Shown here: positions 1-11,520 of the stretch, piece by piece
Layout: each line of letters opens with the position of its first letter
Numbering within the stretch: the first letter of the stretch is position 1
Source of the DNA: Liolophura sinensis
Lineage: Eukaryota; Mollusca; Polyplacophora; Chitonida; Chitonidae
Direction: 5' to 3'
Assembly: GCF_032854445.1 (NCBI RefSeq)
Contig: NC_088303.1
Span: forward strand, 3,541,501-3,605,500
DNA length: 64,000 nucleotides
Program-made: the position numbers and the translations under genes
The notes under the pieces: model-generated
The model's database searches: none
What the model saw: the letters and a program-made list of their open reading frames with translations, nothing else
What the model was told of the DNA's origin: nothing

Positions 1-350
1 TTTCTTAATGAAACATTTCTCACAATTACTGCAGACTATGGCAGGGAAGTAGATTTAAAGAATTGCATTTCATACATACATCCGTATTGAAATTAAAGTT
101 GAAAGCTTGAAACAAAAAAATTACTGCTAATTATCAAATATTCCTAGCATTTACTTCGTTTGTTTCCACTCTTAGAAGTTAGATTCTGACTCAGTAATAA
201 ATTTTACTTTAGTTATATGTTATTTAATATTAAGATCATTTCATTTACCGTTAATAATTCTGGTTTATAAAGAAAATCATTAGATTTTTGAGTAGTCGAC
301 TGTTTTTCACAGTTGGAAAAAATCCATGGGCTTTTAGCCAGACAAGCTCT
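1..350. other. Unannotated AT-rich flank before satellite
   Basis: AT-rich sequence with no recognisable gene, repeat unit or RNA. The 57-bp satellite begins with degenerate units at its right edge. Confidence 0.5.
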
Positions 351-3300
351 GGATACAGGAACTACAAGGTTCTAGTCAGACTTCCGGGGTCAGGATTATC
401 ATAACTGTGGACACGAACCACAGACTTCTAAACTGTGGACACGAACTACAGGATTCTGGTCAAACTTCGGGGGTCAGGATTTACCTAAACTGTGGACACC
501 TACCACAGACTTCTGGTCAAACTTCGGGGTCAGGATTACCCTAAACTGTGGACACGAACCACAGACTTCTGAGCTGAATTCGGGGATCAGGATTACCCTA
601 CACTGTGGACACGAACAACAGGATTCTGGTCAGACTTCGGTGGTCAGAATTACCCTAAACTGTGGACACGAACTACAGGATTCTGGTCAGACTTCGTGGG
701 TCAGGATTACCCTAAACTGTGGACACCTACCACAGACTTCTGGTCAAACTTCGGGGGTCAGAATTATCCTAAACTGTGAACACTGTGGACACAGGGTCAC
801 GATTACACTAAACTGTGGACACGAACTACAGGATACTGGTGAAACTTCGGGAGTCAAGATTACTCTGAACTGTGGACACGAACCACAGGGATCTGGTCAG
901 ACGTCGGGCGTCAGGATTATCCTAAACTGTGGACACAGGGTCAGGATTACCCTAAACTGTGGACACGAACTACAGGATTCTGGTCAGACTTCAGGGGTCA
1001 GAATTACCCTAAGCTGTGGACACGAACAACAGGATTCTGGTCAAACTTCGGGGATCAGGATTATCCTACATTGTGGACACGAACAACAGGATTTTGGTCA
1101 AACTTCGGGGATCAGGATTACCCTACACTGTGGACACGAACTACAGGATTCTGGTCAGACTCCGTGGGTCAGGATTACCCTAAACTGTGGACACCTACCA
1201 CAGACTTCTGGTCAAACTTCGGGGGTCAGGATTATCCTAAACTGTGGACACGAACTACAGGATTCTGGTCAGACTTGGGGGATCAGGATTACCCTAAACT
1301 GTGGACACGAACTACATGATTCTAGTCAGACTTCGAGGTTCAGGATTACCCTAAACCGTGGACACTGTGGACACAGGGTCACGATTACCCTAAACTGTGG
1401 ACACGAACTACAGGACACTGGTCAAACTTCGAGAGTCAAGATTACTCTGAACTGTGGGCACGAACCACAGGGATCTGGTCAGACGTCGGGGGTCAGGATT
1501 ATCCTAAACTGTGGACACAGGGTCAGGATTAACCTAAGCTGTGGACACGAACTAGAGGATTCTGGTCAGACTTCGGTGGTCAGAATTACCCTAAACGTGG
1601 ACACGAACTACAGGATTCTGGTCAGATTTCGGGGGTCAGGATTACCCTAAACTGTGGACACGAACTACAGGCTTCTAGTCGGATTTCAGGGGTCAGGATT
1701 ACCCTAAACTGTGGACACCTACCACAGACTTCTGGTCAGACGTTAGGCGTCAGGATTATCCTGAACTGTGGACACAGGGTCACGATTACCCTAAACTGTG
1801 GACACGAACCTCAGGATTCTAGTCAGACTTCGGCGGTCAGGATTACCCTAAATTGGGGACACCTACCACAAACTTCTGGTCAAACTTCGGGGGTCAGGAT
1901 TACCCTAAACTGTGGACACTGTGGACACAGGGTCAGGATTACCCTAAATTGTGGACACGAACTACAGGCTTCTGGTCAAACTTCGGGGGTCAGGATTACC
2001 CTAAACTGTGGACACGAACAACAGGCTTCTGGTCAAACTTCGGGGGTCACGATTACCCTAAACTGTGGACACGAACTACAGGACACTGGTCAAACTTCGA
2101 GAGTCAAGATTACTCTGAACTGTGGGCACGAACCACAGGGATCTGGTCAGACGTCGGGGGTCAGGATTATCCTAAACTGTGGACACAGGGTCAGGATTAA
2201 CCTAAGCTGTGGACACGAACTAGAGGATTCTGGTCAGACTTCGGTGGTCAGAATTACCCTAAACGTGGACACGAACTACAGGATTCTGGTCAGATTTCGG
2301 GGGTCAGGATTACCCTAAACTGTGGACACGAACTACAGGCTTCTAGTCGGATTTCAGGGGTCAGGATTACCCTAAACTGTGGACACCTACCACAGACTTC
2401 TGGTCAGACGTTAGGCGTCAGGATTATCCTGAACTGTGGACACAGGGTCACGATTACCCTAAACTGTGGACACGAACCTCAGGATTCTAGTCAGACTTCG
2501 GCGGTCAGGATTACCCTAAATTGGGGACACCTACCACAAACTTCTGGTCAAACTTCGGGGGTCAGGATTACCCTAAACTGTGGACACTGTGGACACAGGG
2601 TCAGGATTACCCTAAATTGTGGACACGAACTACAGGCTTCTGGTCAAACTTCGGGGGTCAGGATTACCCTAAACTGTGGACACGAACAACAGGCTTCTGG
2701 TCAAACTTCGGGGGTCAGGATTACCCTAAACTGTGGACACAGACTACAGGCTTCTGGTCAGGCGTCAGGGGTCAGGATTATCCTAAACTGTGGACACGAA
2801 TTACAAGGTTCTGGTCAGACGTCAGGGGTCAGGATTACTCTAAACTGTGGACACGAACTACAGGTCTCCGGTCAAATTTCAGGGGTCAGGATTACCCTAA
2901 ACTGTGGACACGAATTACAGGACCCTGGTCAGACTTCTGGGGTCAGGATTATTCTAAACTGTGGACACGAACTACAGGCCTCTGGTCAGACGTCGGGGGT
3001 CAAGATTACTCTAAACTGTGGACACGAACTACAGGCTTCTGGTCAGACTTCGGGGGTCAGGATTATCATAATTTGTGGACACGAACTACAGGACTCTAGT
3101 CAAACTTCGGAGGTCAGGATTACCCTAAACTGTGGACACGAACTACAGGCTTCTGGTCAAACTTCAGGGTCAGATTTACCCTAAAGTGTGAACACAAACT
3201 ACAGGCTTCTGGTCAAACTTCGGGGGTCAGGATTACCCTAAACTGTGGACACGAACTACAGGCCTCTGGTCAAAATTCGGGGGTCAGGATTACTCTAAAC

Positions 3301-3790
3301 TGTGGATACGAATTACAGGACCCTGGTCAGACTTCTGGGGTCAGGATTTCCCTAAACTGTGGACACGAACTACAGGCCTCTGGTCAGACTTCGGGGGTCA
3401 AGATTACCCTAAACTGTGGACACGAACTACAGGGTTCTTGTCAGACTGCGCGGGTCAGGATTACCTTAAACTGTGGACACGAACCTCAGGGTTCTGATCA
3501 CTCGTCGGGGTTCAGGTTTACCCTGAACTGTGGACACGAACCACAGGATTCTGGTCAAACTTCGAGGGTCAGGATTATCCTAAATTGTGGACACGAACCA
3601 CAGGACTCTAGTCAAACTTCGGGGTCAGGATTACCCTAAACTGTGGTGACGAACTACAGGGTTCTGTTCAAACTTTGGGGGTCAGGATTACCCTAAACTG
3701 TGGACACGAACTACAGGATTCTGGTCAGACTTCGGGGGTCAGGATAACTGTAAACTATGGGGATGAACCACAGGCTTCTGGTCAGACAAT
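350..3790. repeat. 57-bp satellite array, about 60 units
   Basis: The unit runs roughly from 'gtcaggattaccctaaac' through 'tgtggacacgaactacag' to 'attctggtcagacttcgg' and repeats every 57 bp, with point changes and some shortened units (for example 'tgtggacacagggtcagg'). Because 57 is 19 codons, several frames stay open for hundreds of bases, giving frames such as 640-1650 with a 19-residue periodicity. More than one frame is open, stops and indels interrupt all of them, and no splice or start context is evident, so I treat them as non-coding. A block of about 668 bp occurs twice in tandem (about 1378-2045 and 2046-2713), a higher-order repeat. Confidence 0.95.
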
Positions 3791-4389
3791 ATTGTGGATC
3801 TGCTCTACATTAAACCGTAAACAATACTGATACATTGGCTCTGACCTATTTTTGGTAGGCTAAGAAGAACTACATTCTCACATGGAAAGGTGAGGACGTG
3901 ACAGGTGAAGTTATGCATATTAATCACTGGTAACGCTCAGTAGAGTTACTAACATGGATCTAGTTATCAGTGTTACGGCAACACGTATATTCGTTCAGTT
4001 TGTTTGCATGATCTCTCTCAGTTTCATTTCACTTTATGATTTACGTCGTGCTTAAGTTTATTTAACCCATCGGTGATGGTTAGGTTTATGAACAGAAGAA
4101 AACGATAATAGCTAAAACTAGACAAGAACGAGACGTCCGATTGTCTGAAAATGACCTAGCTGTCTTACTTGGTTTAGAGTTACGACCCGCGCGATTTCAA
4201 GGAGACATCTACACCTACCGCTATTCTACGTGCTCAAGCTGTGCAAGTAACGAAAAGAGTGGGTGCAACATTGCTCCAGCCTTTTTCCTAAGAAAAGTTA
4301 TGCCTTGTAAACTTTATGTAAGATAACATATCGATGAATTTTCTTTTTTTTACAAAAATGCAACAAAAAGTTGTGCCTTGTAGACTTTA
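3791..4389. other. Intergenic, no gene seen
   Basis: A 61-codon frame at 4141-4326 has no recognised similarity. A stretch ending in 'gtaagata' is partly duplicated in direct orientation about 72 bp apart (about 4297-4337 and 4369-4408), leading into the hairpin that follows. Confidence 0.4.
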
Positions 4390-4437
4390 TGTAAGATACC
4401 TTATCGAAAGGAAAATTCATCGATAAGGTATCTTACA
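4390..4437. repeat. Perfect 18-bp hairpin
   Basis: TGTAAGATACCTTATCGA at 4390-4407 is followed, after 12 bases, by its exact reverse complement at 4420-4437. No T-run follows and no gene ends here, so it is not a terminator. It could be a relic of a mobile-element end. Confidence 0.85.
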
Positions 4438-4470
4438 GCAGGAGTTACAGCAGCCAGCAAATCGCATCTA

Positions 4471-5317
4471 CTGTAAATGCCTTTATTTTCGCGTGGTACT
4501 CACATTCCCGGATTTCACGGCAAACACATTTCCGCGAAAATCAGTACCATCGAATATAATACCCATGTAAGTAATTTATTAATGTAGCATGTGTTACAGT
4601 TATAAATTCGTTAACAAGCACTACAGTTCTAATACTTTTTCAAACACTCTTTTAATGAGGCTTAGCTCCGCCTAAGTATCGCCACAATGCGACGTTGTGG
4701 TTGTTGCCTTATTGTCGCGGTTAGCGACATACAAATCGATAATTTGTACTGGGAGTGTGTACGTGATACCATATACATACGATGAGAGAGGCTTTTTTGA
4801 TCGACTGTACTTGCCTTCCAGTAAGATCACCTTTCTGACGCGCCCGATACATCACTCAGGCACTTCAAACTTCCAGTCCATAATGATGACTTCGGAGAAA
4901 TTTACTCAAATCTGTCACAGTTCACTCAAAGTTTCACTCACTCTGCTGGTGCATGAGAATTTAAACAGTGGGATTTATTTACATCACATTTAATCCTTCG
5001 TGGTCTCCCGATGCGAGTGACAGGAATATTTGCTCACACAGCAGGTAAGGGCTTCGTCTTATAAAGATTATCAGTCTTCAAAAGATTTATAGTTTAGGAG
5101 GATTACCTTTCTTTGTCTGATCAAGTTACTGTAGTGTATAGAATTTTGCCATATCTTACAGGTACAAATTATTAAATTATAACATTGTTACTTGAATGCT
5201 TGAGTTTTTTTATTACTTGACGTTTCTGTATTGAAGTTGTTTTTCGTTTATCAGTTGTCCAAAAATTCTGTTAAGATCCACGAAAGTTGATTCCCGCGAA
5301 TAAAAAGGCATTTACAG
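4471..5317. mobile_element. MITE-like element with 23-bp TIRs and TA target site
   Basis: The left end at 4471-4493 starts CTGTAAATGCCTTTATTT and ends TCGCG. Its reverse complement is at 5295-5317 with about two mismatches. TA lies directly outside both ends (4469-4470 and 5318-5319), as expected for Tc1/mariner-class insertion. The 847-bp interior has a 98-codon frame (4697-4993) that I do not recognise and that does not look like a transposase, so the element is probably non-autonomous. A PIF/Harbinger relative (three-base target) cannot be excluded. Confidence 0.7.
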
Positions 5318-5319
5318 TA

Positions 5320-6440
5320 TTTCCATAATTTCACAGTCAAAGCAACCATGTATGTTAGATAACAACAGATATCACACTATGTCGTGTTACATGTATCGCA
5401 GAGTACGAGCCACAATGGACTATAAACAGTAGAGACAGTGTAGGACGCACGTCATGGAAATTATAACGTCTCGAGGTAGCTTTGTTAGTCGTTACACCTA
5501 GGATTGGCTTACCACTCCGTCCAATTTATGATTGGAGGGACTTAGCAGAGCCTCAAACCGGATTCGAACCTGTTACCTCGCAATATCCTCTCACAGTGGG
5601 CTTTCTTTCGCTGTAAAATTATATGATATAGAAAATACACGTGACAAACCTCCCAAAACAAATGTCTGACAACATAACCCAGGCAACCTTATTGTGTCCC
5701 GCGACCCGAAAAGCAGCCTATATACACGTGTGATGACGTCATCGGAAGAAGTGGATCGTGTTTGCCAACCATTGATGCCGTACAGTTCATAGAGTGTGAG
5801 TTGTACGTCTTAAAGCCAGACGTAAATGGACCTTGATTTTGCATCTGGGCCTGTGGTGATTCGAGGCAGCTGTTCCGAGTTTAAAACTCAGGTTTGTCTA
5901 TCTACACGTGTGCTTGCATCCAGCTGATAACTTGTACATGTAGTTGGTCACAGTGCTGCATGACATGCAACAGGTCATGTGACCTTCACATTGATACATC
6001 AGAGATAATTCGATCTAGGCGCAAACAAACTGATTCTGCATGGTGCCGCCACAAAATTGTCCACATGAACCTCAATTGTAGGTTGACTTTGTCGAATTGG
6101 ACCCAGATGCTTAAGATCCCAAGTTAACCTACGCCTGGCTTTAGATAAATATGATTTTGTCACACGCTTCTTAAATCGGGACTAATGATATAAACTAACA
6201 GCCAAAAGAAACTTTACGACTCCCTGAGTTAAATTTAACCAGCCCTTTTAGCAAATTAATACCAAATTGTTGTAGGAAATCATTGTACGAAGCATATTCC
6301 CGTGTGCGACAAGCGTCATGTACGTTCACACGGATTTGTTTTGAGACAGCGAAGAAAGTTGAAAAATCACGTGACCCATGGATGGCCGCAACGGCACATG
6401 TAATAAGTGTATAAAAACGTTACACACTGTGTGCTGGACT
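5320..6440. other. Intergenic, possible weak SINE trace
   Basis: No gene is recognised. 'ggattcgaacc' near 5562 is the reverse complement of a pol III box B core, but I could not find a convincing box A, so a SINE here is only a possibility. A TGACGTCA palindrome lies near 5735 with no gene nearby. Confidence 0.35.
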
Positions 6441-6468
6441 TGCACACTGACTAAAAACCACCAAAGTA

Positions 6469-7314
6469 ATGCCTCGATTGACTCCAGAACAACGCGAGAG
6501 GGCCCTGGGTATGGTATCCATGGGAGCCACGCATGTCCACATTGCAAGGACCTTCGGCTGCTGTCGTGTAACTGTGTCAAACTTGATACATCGTTACAGA
6601 CAGACAGGGCAGATATTGAACAGGCCAAGGACAGCTAGGCCTAGGGTAGCTACGCCCAGAGAAGACGGGTACCTGCGCACCTTACACTTGAGGAAACCGC
6701 TTCCTGACTGTGACGTTATCGTCAATCAATGCCTTGGGCTCGAATTATATGCCATTGGCAGCGACGTGATTAGTAACGTGTGGTTTTCACGGATGAAAGC
6801 CGTTTCCGCCAGTTTCGAGTCAATGCAGACAGCGTGTTTACCCGTCGAAGTGGAGAAAGAACGGCTGCATCATGCGTCCAGGAGGTGGATTTGAGGAGAG
6901 GAATGGAGACCACTGGTCATCATCTACGGGAACCTAACAGCTCAACGTTACGTGGATGAAATTCTACGTCCTGTTGTCCTGCCATTCCTTCAACAGCAGC
7001 CACGTGGTGTCCTGTACCAGCATGACAACGCCAGACCCCATACAGCTCGAGTTGTGCACAACTTCCTGGACGTCAACATTTTGCCGTGGCCTGCACCTTC
7101 CCCAGATATGTCCCCCATAGAACACCTTTGGGATATCATGGGTCGTCGAGTAAGCCAACGGGCACACCTTGCAGCCAACCGACAAGAACCAGCGTTCTCT
7201 CTCCAAGATGAATGGCAACGAATCCGAAGTCATCTAATCAGAGGAATGACTTTTTCTATGCGTCGGAAAGTTTTTGCATGCACTGAAGCAAGGGGTGGCC
7301 ACACGCGATATTGA
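6469..7314 (+). pseudogene. Broken Tc1/mariner-like transposase
   Basis: An N-terminal helix-turn-helix reads from 6469 (MPRLTPEQRERALGM, then VTVSNLIHRYRQTG). The three catalytic acidic positions of the DDE domain are visible but not in one frame: FTDESRF with the Asp codon at 6792-6794, QHDNARPH with Asp at 7024-7026, and SPDMSPIEHLWD with Glu at 7120-7122. The second Asp and the Glu are separated by 31 residues, fewer than the 34 usual for Tc1-type enzymes, which fits a small deletion. The usual Gly-rich strand between the first two acidic residues is lost. In-frame stops and frameshifts make this a dead copy. I could not identify its terminal inverted repeats. The intact enzyme class cuts and pastes DNA at TA sites. 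Confidence 0.85.
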
Positions 7315-7605
7315 CTGGTTTTGATATTGACTGATTTTAAAAATAATCAACCTTTTGTACACTCTGCCCATTGTTAACCAAGATGGAACGGCAATTTTTC
7401 TACCCCTGCTCTGTTCACTTGTAAAATGATTTGAGGCCTGCTCTGTCCATTCTTACTAAAGATTTTCAATATCTAAAGTCATTGGCCGTCAGTTTATATG
7501 CCATATTCCACAAAGCCAGGCTAGAAAATGCCGGACGCTATGGTCTGTTCTACGAGTCTCTGATAGCTCAAGACTACAACATTATTTCAACGGACACAAA
7601 AGTTT

Positions 7606-8503
7606 CATTCAGCAACAGAATAACTACGTCCGAGCTTTACTCGTTGATGTCTGATGTCTAGATGAATCATCTAGAATAATACACCAGATAGGATGATGTT
7701 CACATTTATGGGCTTATGGGATACGAGAGGACAGTAAGTGTGGGGGACTCGTCCCATAAGGGCGTATAGCTTCTGAACACCTAGTTGGGCAAGTCCTGAA
7801 ACAGCAGACCTAAGTAAGCATTGCTTATCCACTCAGCCAGCCGCACAACGAATGCGCGGACTAATCTGGTAGCTGTTCCTTCAAACTTCAAAACTAGAAG
7901 TACAATGGGGGAGGATGGAGTCGCCAAGTAAATGTGTCATAGAATCGTTATTCTATCTAAAGCACGAATAAAAGAAACAGAAAGGAAAAGCTGTGTTAAT
8001 GGTTGAATGGTGCTTTTCAGGTACCCCACATGGCCTGGCATCTTATAGAGTCTTTCTTACACACTTTTCACTTCAATGTTTTTTCGAACTTAAAGCCTGA
8101 AGATAAATCAAGCACACGTCATTTTATTTGTCCTCGCCTACCTAGTTATCAAGTTCACACGATTCTATGACACATTTACTTGGCGACTCCATCCTCCCCC
8201 ATTGTACTTCTAGTTTTGAAGTTTGAAGGAACAGCTACCAGATTAGTCCGCGCATTCGTTGTGCGGCTGGCTGAGTGGATAAGCAATGCTTACTTAGGTC
8301 TGCTGTTTCAGGAATCTTGCCCAACTAGGTGTTCAGAAGCTATACACCCTTATGGGACGAGTCCCCTACACTTACTGTCCTCTCGTATCCCATAAGCCCA
8401 TAAATGTGAACATCATCCTATCTGGTGTATTATTCTAGATGATTCATCTAGACATCAGACATCAACGAGTAAAGCTCGGACGTAGTTATTCTGTTGCTGA
8501 ATG
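7606..8503. repeat. Large inverted repeat A (343-bp arms, 210-bp spacer)
   Basis: Left arm 7606-7948 and right arm 8159-8503 are reverse complements, with only a few substitutions and a 2-base indel (near 7790 against about 8316). The spacer is 7949-8158. The right arm, read on +, contains 'ggctgagtggataagc', which resembles a tRNA-type box A, but no box B was found. No target-site duplication is apparent at the outer ends. It may be a foldback/MITE element or a recent inverted duplication; high arm identity also raises the possibility of an assembly artefact. Confidence 0.9.
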
Positions 8504-8510
8504 TGAATGA

Positions 8511-10481
8511 GCAATCAAAAATTTTATGTTGTTGGAATCGCACGGGAATAAAAACATTTTCCTCTTGTCGAAAAATCTGTTGATCACTTGATAACAGGTT
8601 TCAGTTGTTGCAACAAAAGGATCATAATTTGAAAGATACCTATTCGGTCTTTAAAAATACTGGGTACACCTGAGGAGAGCTTTGTAAGAGGGGGACCGGG
8701 TAGGAAGGAATAGGGGAGTGGGCGTCTTTCAGGGATCATTAAAAAGTTGTTTTAACCTTTCCGTAGGTTAAACAAAACATTGTCTAACATGAATACTGTA
8801 GTACTCTGATTTGCCGAAATTAGGCTTGACAGTACAGGTTTATTGTCATAAGAAAATCCATTTTCAACCAGTTTGTTTGCATCAGAACATACCTACGTCT
8901 TCACACTGTACAAATGTAGGCTCTAATGATCTAACAATAGCATTCATTGTGAGGAAATTTCGGTGAGAATATGTCAGTCTAGAACTGACATGTGTATTCA
9001 AATGTAAACAGCTGAGTTGTATTGGTATGCAAATCACAACGTCGCCCCGATCTGGGTATAGCCTTTCAAGTTCCGACATTGTTTGTGGGACCTGTCAGTC
9101 ACAGCAAAGACCCGATAGGACCACGTGTAGTTATGGTAAATGTTTTCAATTCTTACAGTGGTAAATAGAGGAATGACAATGTTCCAGGAGAATCTATACA
9201 ATAGTAAATGTAAAATCGAAACAAAATGAGAGATTAATAGAACTTCAATCATGTTTATGCAACAGGGGTTATCCGGAAGAATTAATTGACAAAGGAATTC
9301 GGACCACTCAGGGTCATTCATTGACTGAACTGAGGGAACCCTCACAGAAAAAACCTGACGAGAAGGTAATTCCATTTTTTCAACACATAATCCCAACAAT
9401 ATCAACATCTTCCCAATCATTTTGAACAAATTACTAATTTTAAAAAACAGTGACAGGAGGAGAGATATTCTAGCCAAGTCAAAGGCCCCAAGCCTCAAAA
9501 AATGTTAACTCGCGCTCGCTTTTCAGAAAAATCTGACTCCATCGGTTTCGAAATGTAATAAACCTAGATGTGGAGCATTCATACACATGCTAGAAGGATC
9601 AAGCTTTCAATTTGAGAGAGAAGATGCTTTGTTTAATCTAAAATTTGACATGTGCTGCACTGTAAAAAATGTTGTATTTGCTCTTGTTTGCATGGGATGT
9701 GGCAAACAATATACTGGCCAGACCTCGGATGTCCGCTCCATACTGACGCTGCATCGACAACACATCAACAACGAAGAATATTGTCATCTTCCAGTCAGTA
9801 AGCACATAAGCTCATGCGCATTGTCATTTACCACTGTAAGAATTGAAAACATTTACCATAACTACACGTGGTCCTATCGGGTCTTTGCTGTGACTGACAG
9901 GTCCCACAAACAATGTCGGAACTTGAAAGGCTATACCCAGATCGGGGCGACGTTGTGATTTGCATACCAATACAACTTAGCTGTTTACATTTGAATACAC
10001 ATGTCAGTTCTAGACTGACATATTCTCACCGAAATTTCCTCACAATGAATGCTATTGTTAGATCATTAGAGCCTACATTTGTACAGTGTGAAGACGTAGG
10101 TATGTTCTGATGCAAACAAACTGGTTGAAAATGGATTTTCTTATGACAATAAACCTGTACTGTCAAGCCTAATTTCGGCAAATCAGAGTACTACAGTATT
10201 CATGTTAGACAATGTTTTGTTTAACCTACGGAAAGGTTAAAACAACTTTTTAATGATCCCTGAAAGACGCCCACTCCCCTATTCCTTCCTACCCGGTCCC
10301 CCTCTTACAAAGCTCTCCTCAGGTGTACCCAGTATTTTTAAAGACCGAATAGGTATCTTTCAAATTATGATTCTTTTGTTGCAACAACTGAAACCTGTTA
10401 TCAAGTGATCAACAGATTTTTCGACAAGAGGAAAATGTTTTTATTCCCGTGCGATTCCAACAACATAAAATTTTTGATTGC
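8511..10481. repeat. Large inverted repeat B (about 665-bp arms)
   Basis: Left arm 8511-9181 and right arm 9819-10481 are near-perfect reverse complements; the 8-base length difference is one insertion near 9166-9174, and only a few substitutions are visible. Identical 65-codon frames at 8882-9079 (-) and 9913-10110 (+) are simply the two arms. The 637-bp spacer holds a Penelope-like C-terminal fragment. Repeat B starts seven bases after repeat A ends. No target-site duplication is visible. Confidence 0.92.
9190..9818 (+). pseudogene. Penelope-like element fragment with GIY-YIG domain
   Basis: The readable frame (9587-9958) contains NVVFALVCMGCGKQYTGQTS followed by LHRQHIN and LPVSKHIS, which fits the core of a GIY-YIG endonuclease such as that at the C-terminus of Penelope-like retroelements. 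Just upstream another stretch reads KCNKPRCGAF, resembling the Cys-rich linker before that domain, and further upstream are frame-disrupted remnants. Similarity stops where the inverted-repeat arm begins (about 9819), so the rest of the nuclease domain is missing. Non-functional. The assignment rests on motif recognition only. Confidence 0.6.
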
Positions 10482-10689
10482 TTTTGGCGGCGTATTCAAA
10501 CATCAAGGCCTCAGCGGTCCGTTGAAAATTGCTTAAGTTTGACCATTTATTGGGAATTATTTGATTGTCATTAAAACCCTGACGCCCCCAGCTGTGCACA
10601 CCTCTGCCTGAGTGTCAAGTTCCCACATGTGGAGGCAAGGTAATTATGTTGAGATAGCCCTGAAAACAATTATCCATTCTCTCATTCTC

Positions 10690-10707
10690 CCCCCCCCCCC
10701 CCCTTCC
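10690..10707. repeat. Poly-C tract
   Basis: A run of about 18 C within pyrimidine-rich DNA. A second run of about 15 C lies near 32407. Homopolymer length is prone to sequencing error. Confidence 0.8.
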
Positions 10708-10907
10708 CAACACTCATACGGATGCCCCTCTCCCCCTTACCCACCCCCGGGGTAAATCCTGGTAAAGAATTTCGGTATTGCTCGAGGTAGGTTCACAAGC
10801 AAGCTTATCCCCCATTGTGATAAACCATCCCCCATGGTTTAACCTGTGATCCAGATTACGATGATTAGCGAAACCGCAGGAAACGAAAGAGGATTGAAGC
10901 CCTTGAA

Positions 10908-11086
10908 GCCGGGCAGAGCCCGGGGGAAACCCACGACCATCTGCAGGTAGCTGACAGACCTTCCCACTTACGGCCGGAGAGGAAGCCAGCATGAGCTGGA
11001 CTTGAACTCACAGCGACCGCATTGGTGAGAGGCTCCTGGGTCATTACGCTGCGCTAGCGCGCTAACCGACTGAGCCACGGAGGCCC
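10908..11086 (-). mobile_element. tRNA-derived SINE, family 1, tail-truncated
   Basis: Read on the minus strand it starts 'ggcctccgtggctcagtcgg' (box A), continues to 'gagttcaagtcc' (box B), then the conserved body ('cagcatgctggcttcctc' region, 'gtgggtttcccccgggctct'). The 3' tail with the 'gtaaaacacc' sequence is missing. The same family occurs at 32842-33113. Confidence 0.85.
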
Positions 11087-11206
11087 CAAAATGGCATAAT
11101 AGAATGGTATTTATTGTGATGCGGACAGAAGGGAGGAATAGTAAATATTAAATCTAACATACACACAACTTACAGTGTAACACAGAATAAAGATTACCAG
11201 TCTGCA

Positions 11207-11515
11207 TTGCCAAATAGCACAGATGGTAGAGCGCCCGCTTCGGGAGAGGCTGATCCAGGGTCAACCCTGGGTCGAGTCACACCTAAGACCTTAAAGGAGG
11301 AAGTTGTAACTTCCTCGCTTAGCGTTCAGCATGAACGGGATAATGAGTGACCCGTATCAGTATAATGGCTCGGGTGGGGGCTGCTTACTTGGCTTAAGTA
11401 AGGCAGCACTAGATAAAAGAGCGGTGGAAATCCGCCCTGCAAAAAGGAGGGCCTCATTCGTCATATGACGGAAAAATAGTACGACATTAAACCCCCAGCA
11501 CTCCCTCACTCCCTC
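11207..11515 (+). mobile_element. tRNA-derived SINE, family 2, near full length
   Basis: Box A 'tagcacagatgg' at 11215-11226 and box B 'ggtcgagtca' at 11270-11279 are spaced as in a tRNA gene. The sequence then leaves tRNA similarity and runs through a body ending 'tacgacattaaaccc' and 'ctccctcactccctcact', a simple tail typical of mollusc SINEs. No acceptor stem pairing was found, so it is not a functional tRNA. Confidence 0.8.
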
Positions 11516-11520
11516 ACTGT

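Noticed and set aside
640-1650. 336-codon repeat protein with 19-residue period
   Set aside because: It follows from a 57-bp (19-codon) satellite. Overlapping frames are open too (1071-1319, 1853-2200, 2521-3099), indels break each, and there is no start, splice or codon-bias support.
350-3790. Telomere-like sequence (CCCTAAA inside each unit)
   Set aside because: CCCTAAA occurs once per 57-bp unit and never as a tandem hexamer, so it is not a telomeric tract.
8882-10110. Duplicated 65-codon gene pair on opposite strands
   Set aside because: The two frames are the two arms of inverted repeat B; no independent coding evidence.
11207-11290. Functional tRNA gene
   Set aside because: Boxes A and B are present but acceptor and anticodon stems do not pair and the sequence continues into a SINE body and tail. 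The same applies to 32842-32935 and 59550-59605.
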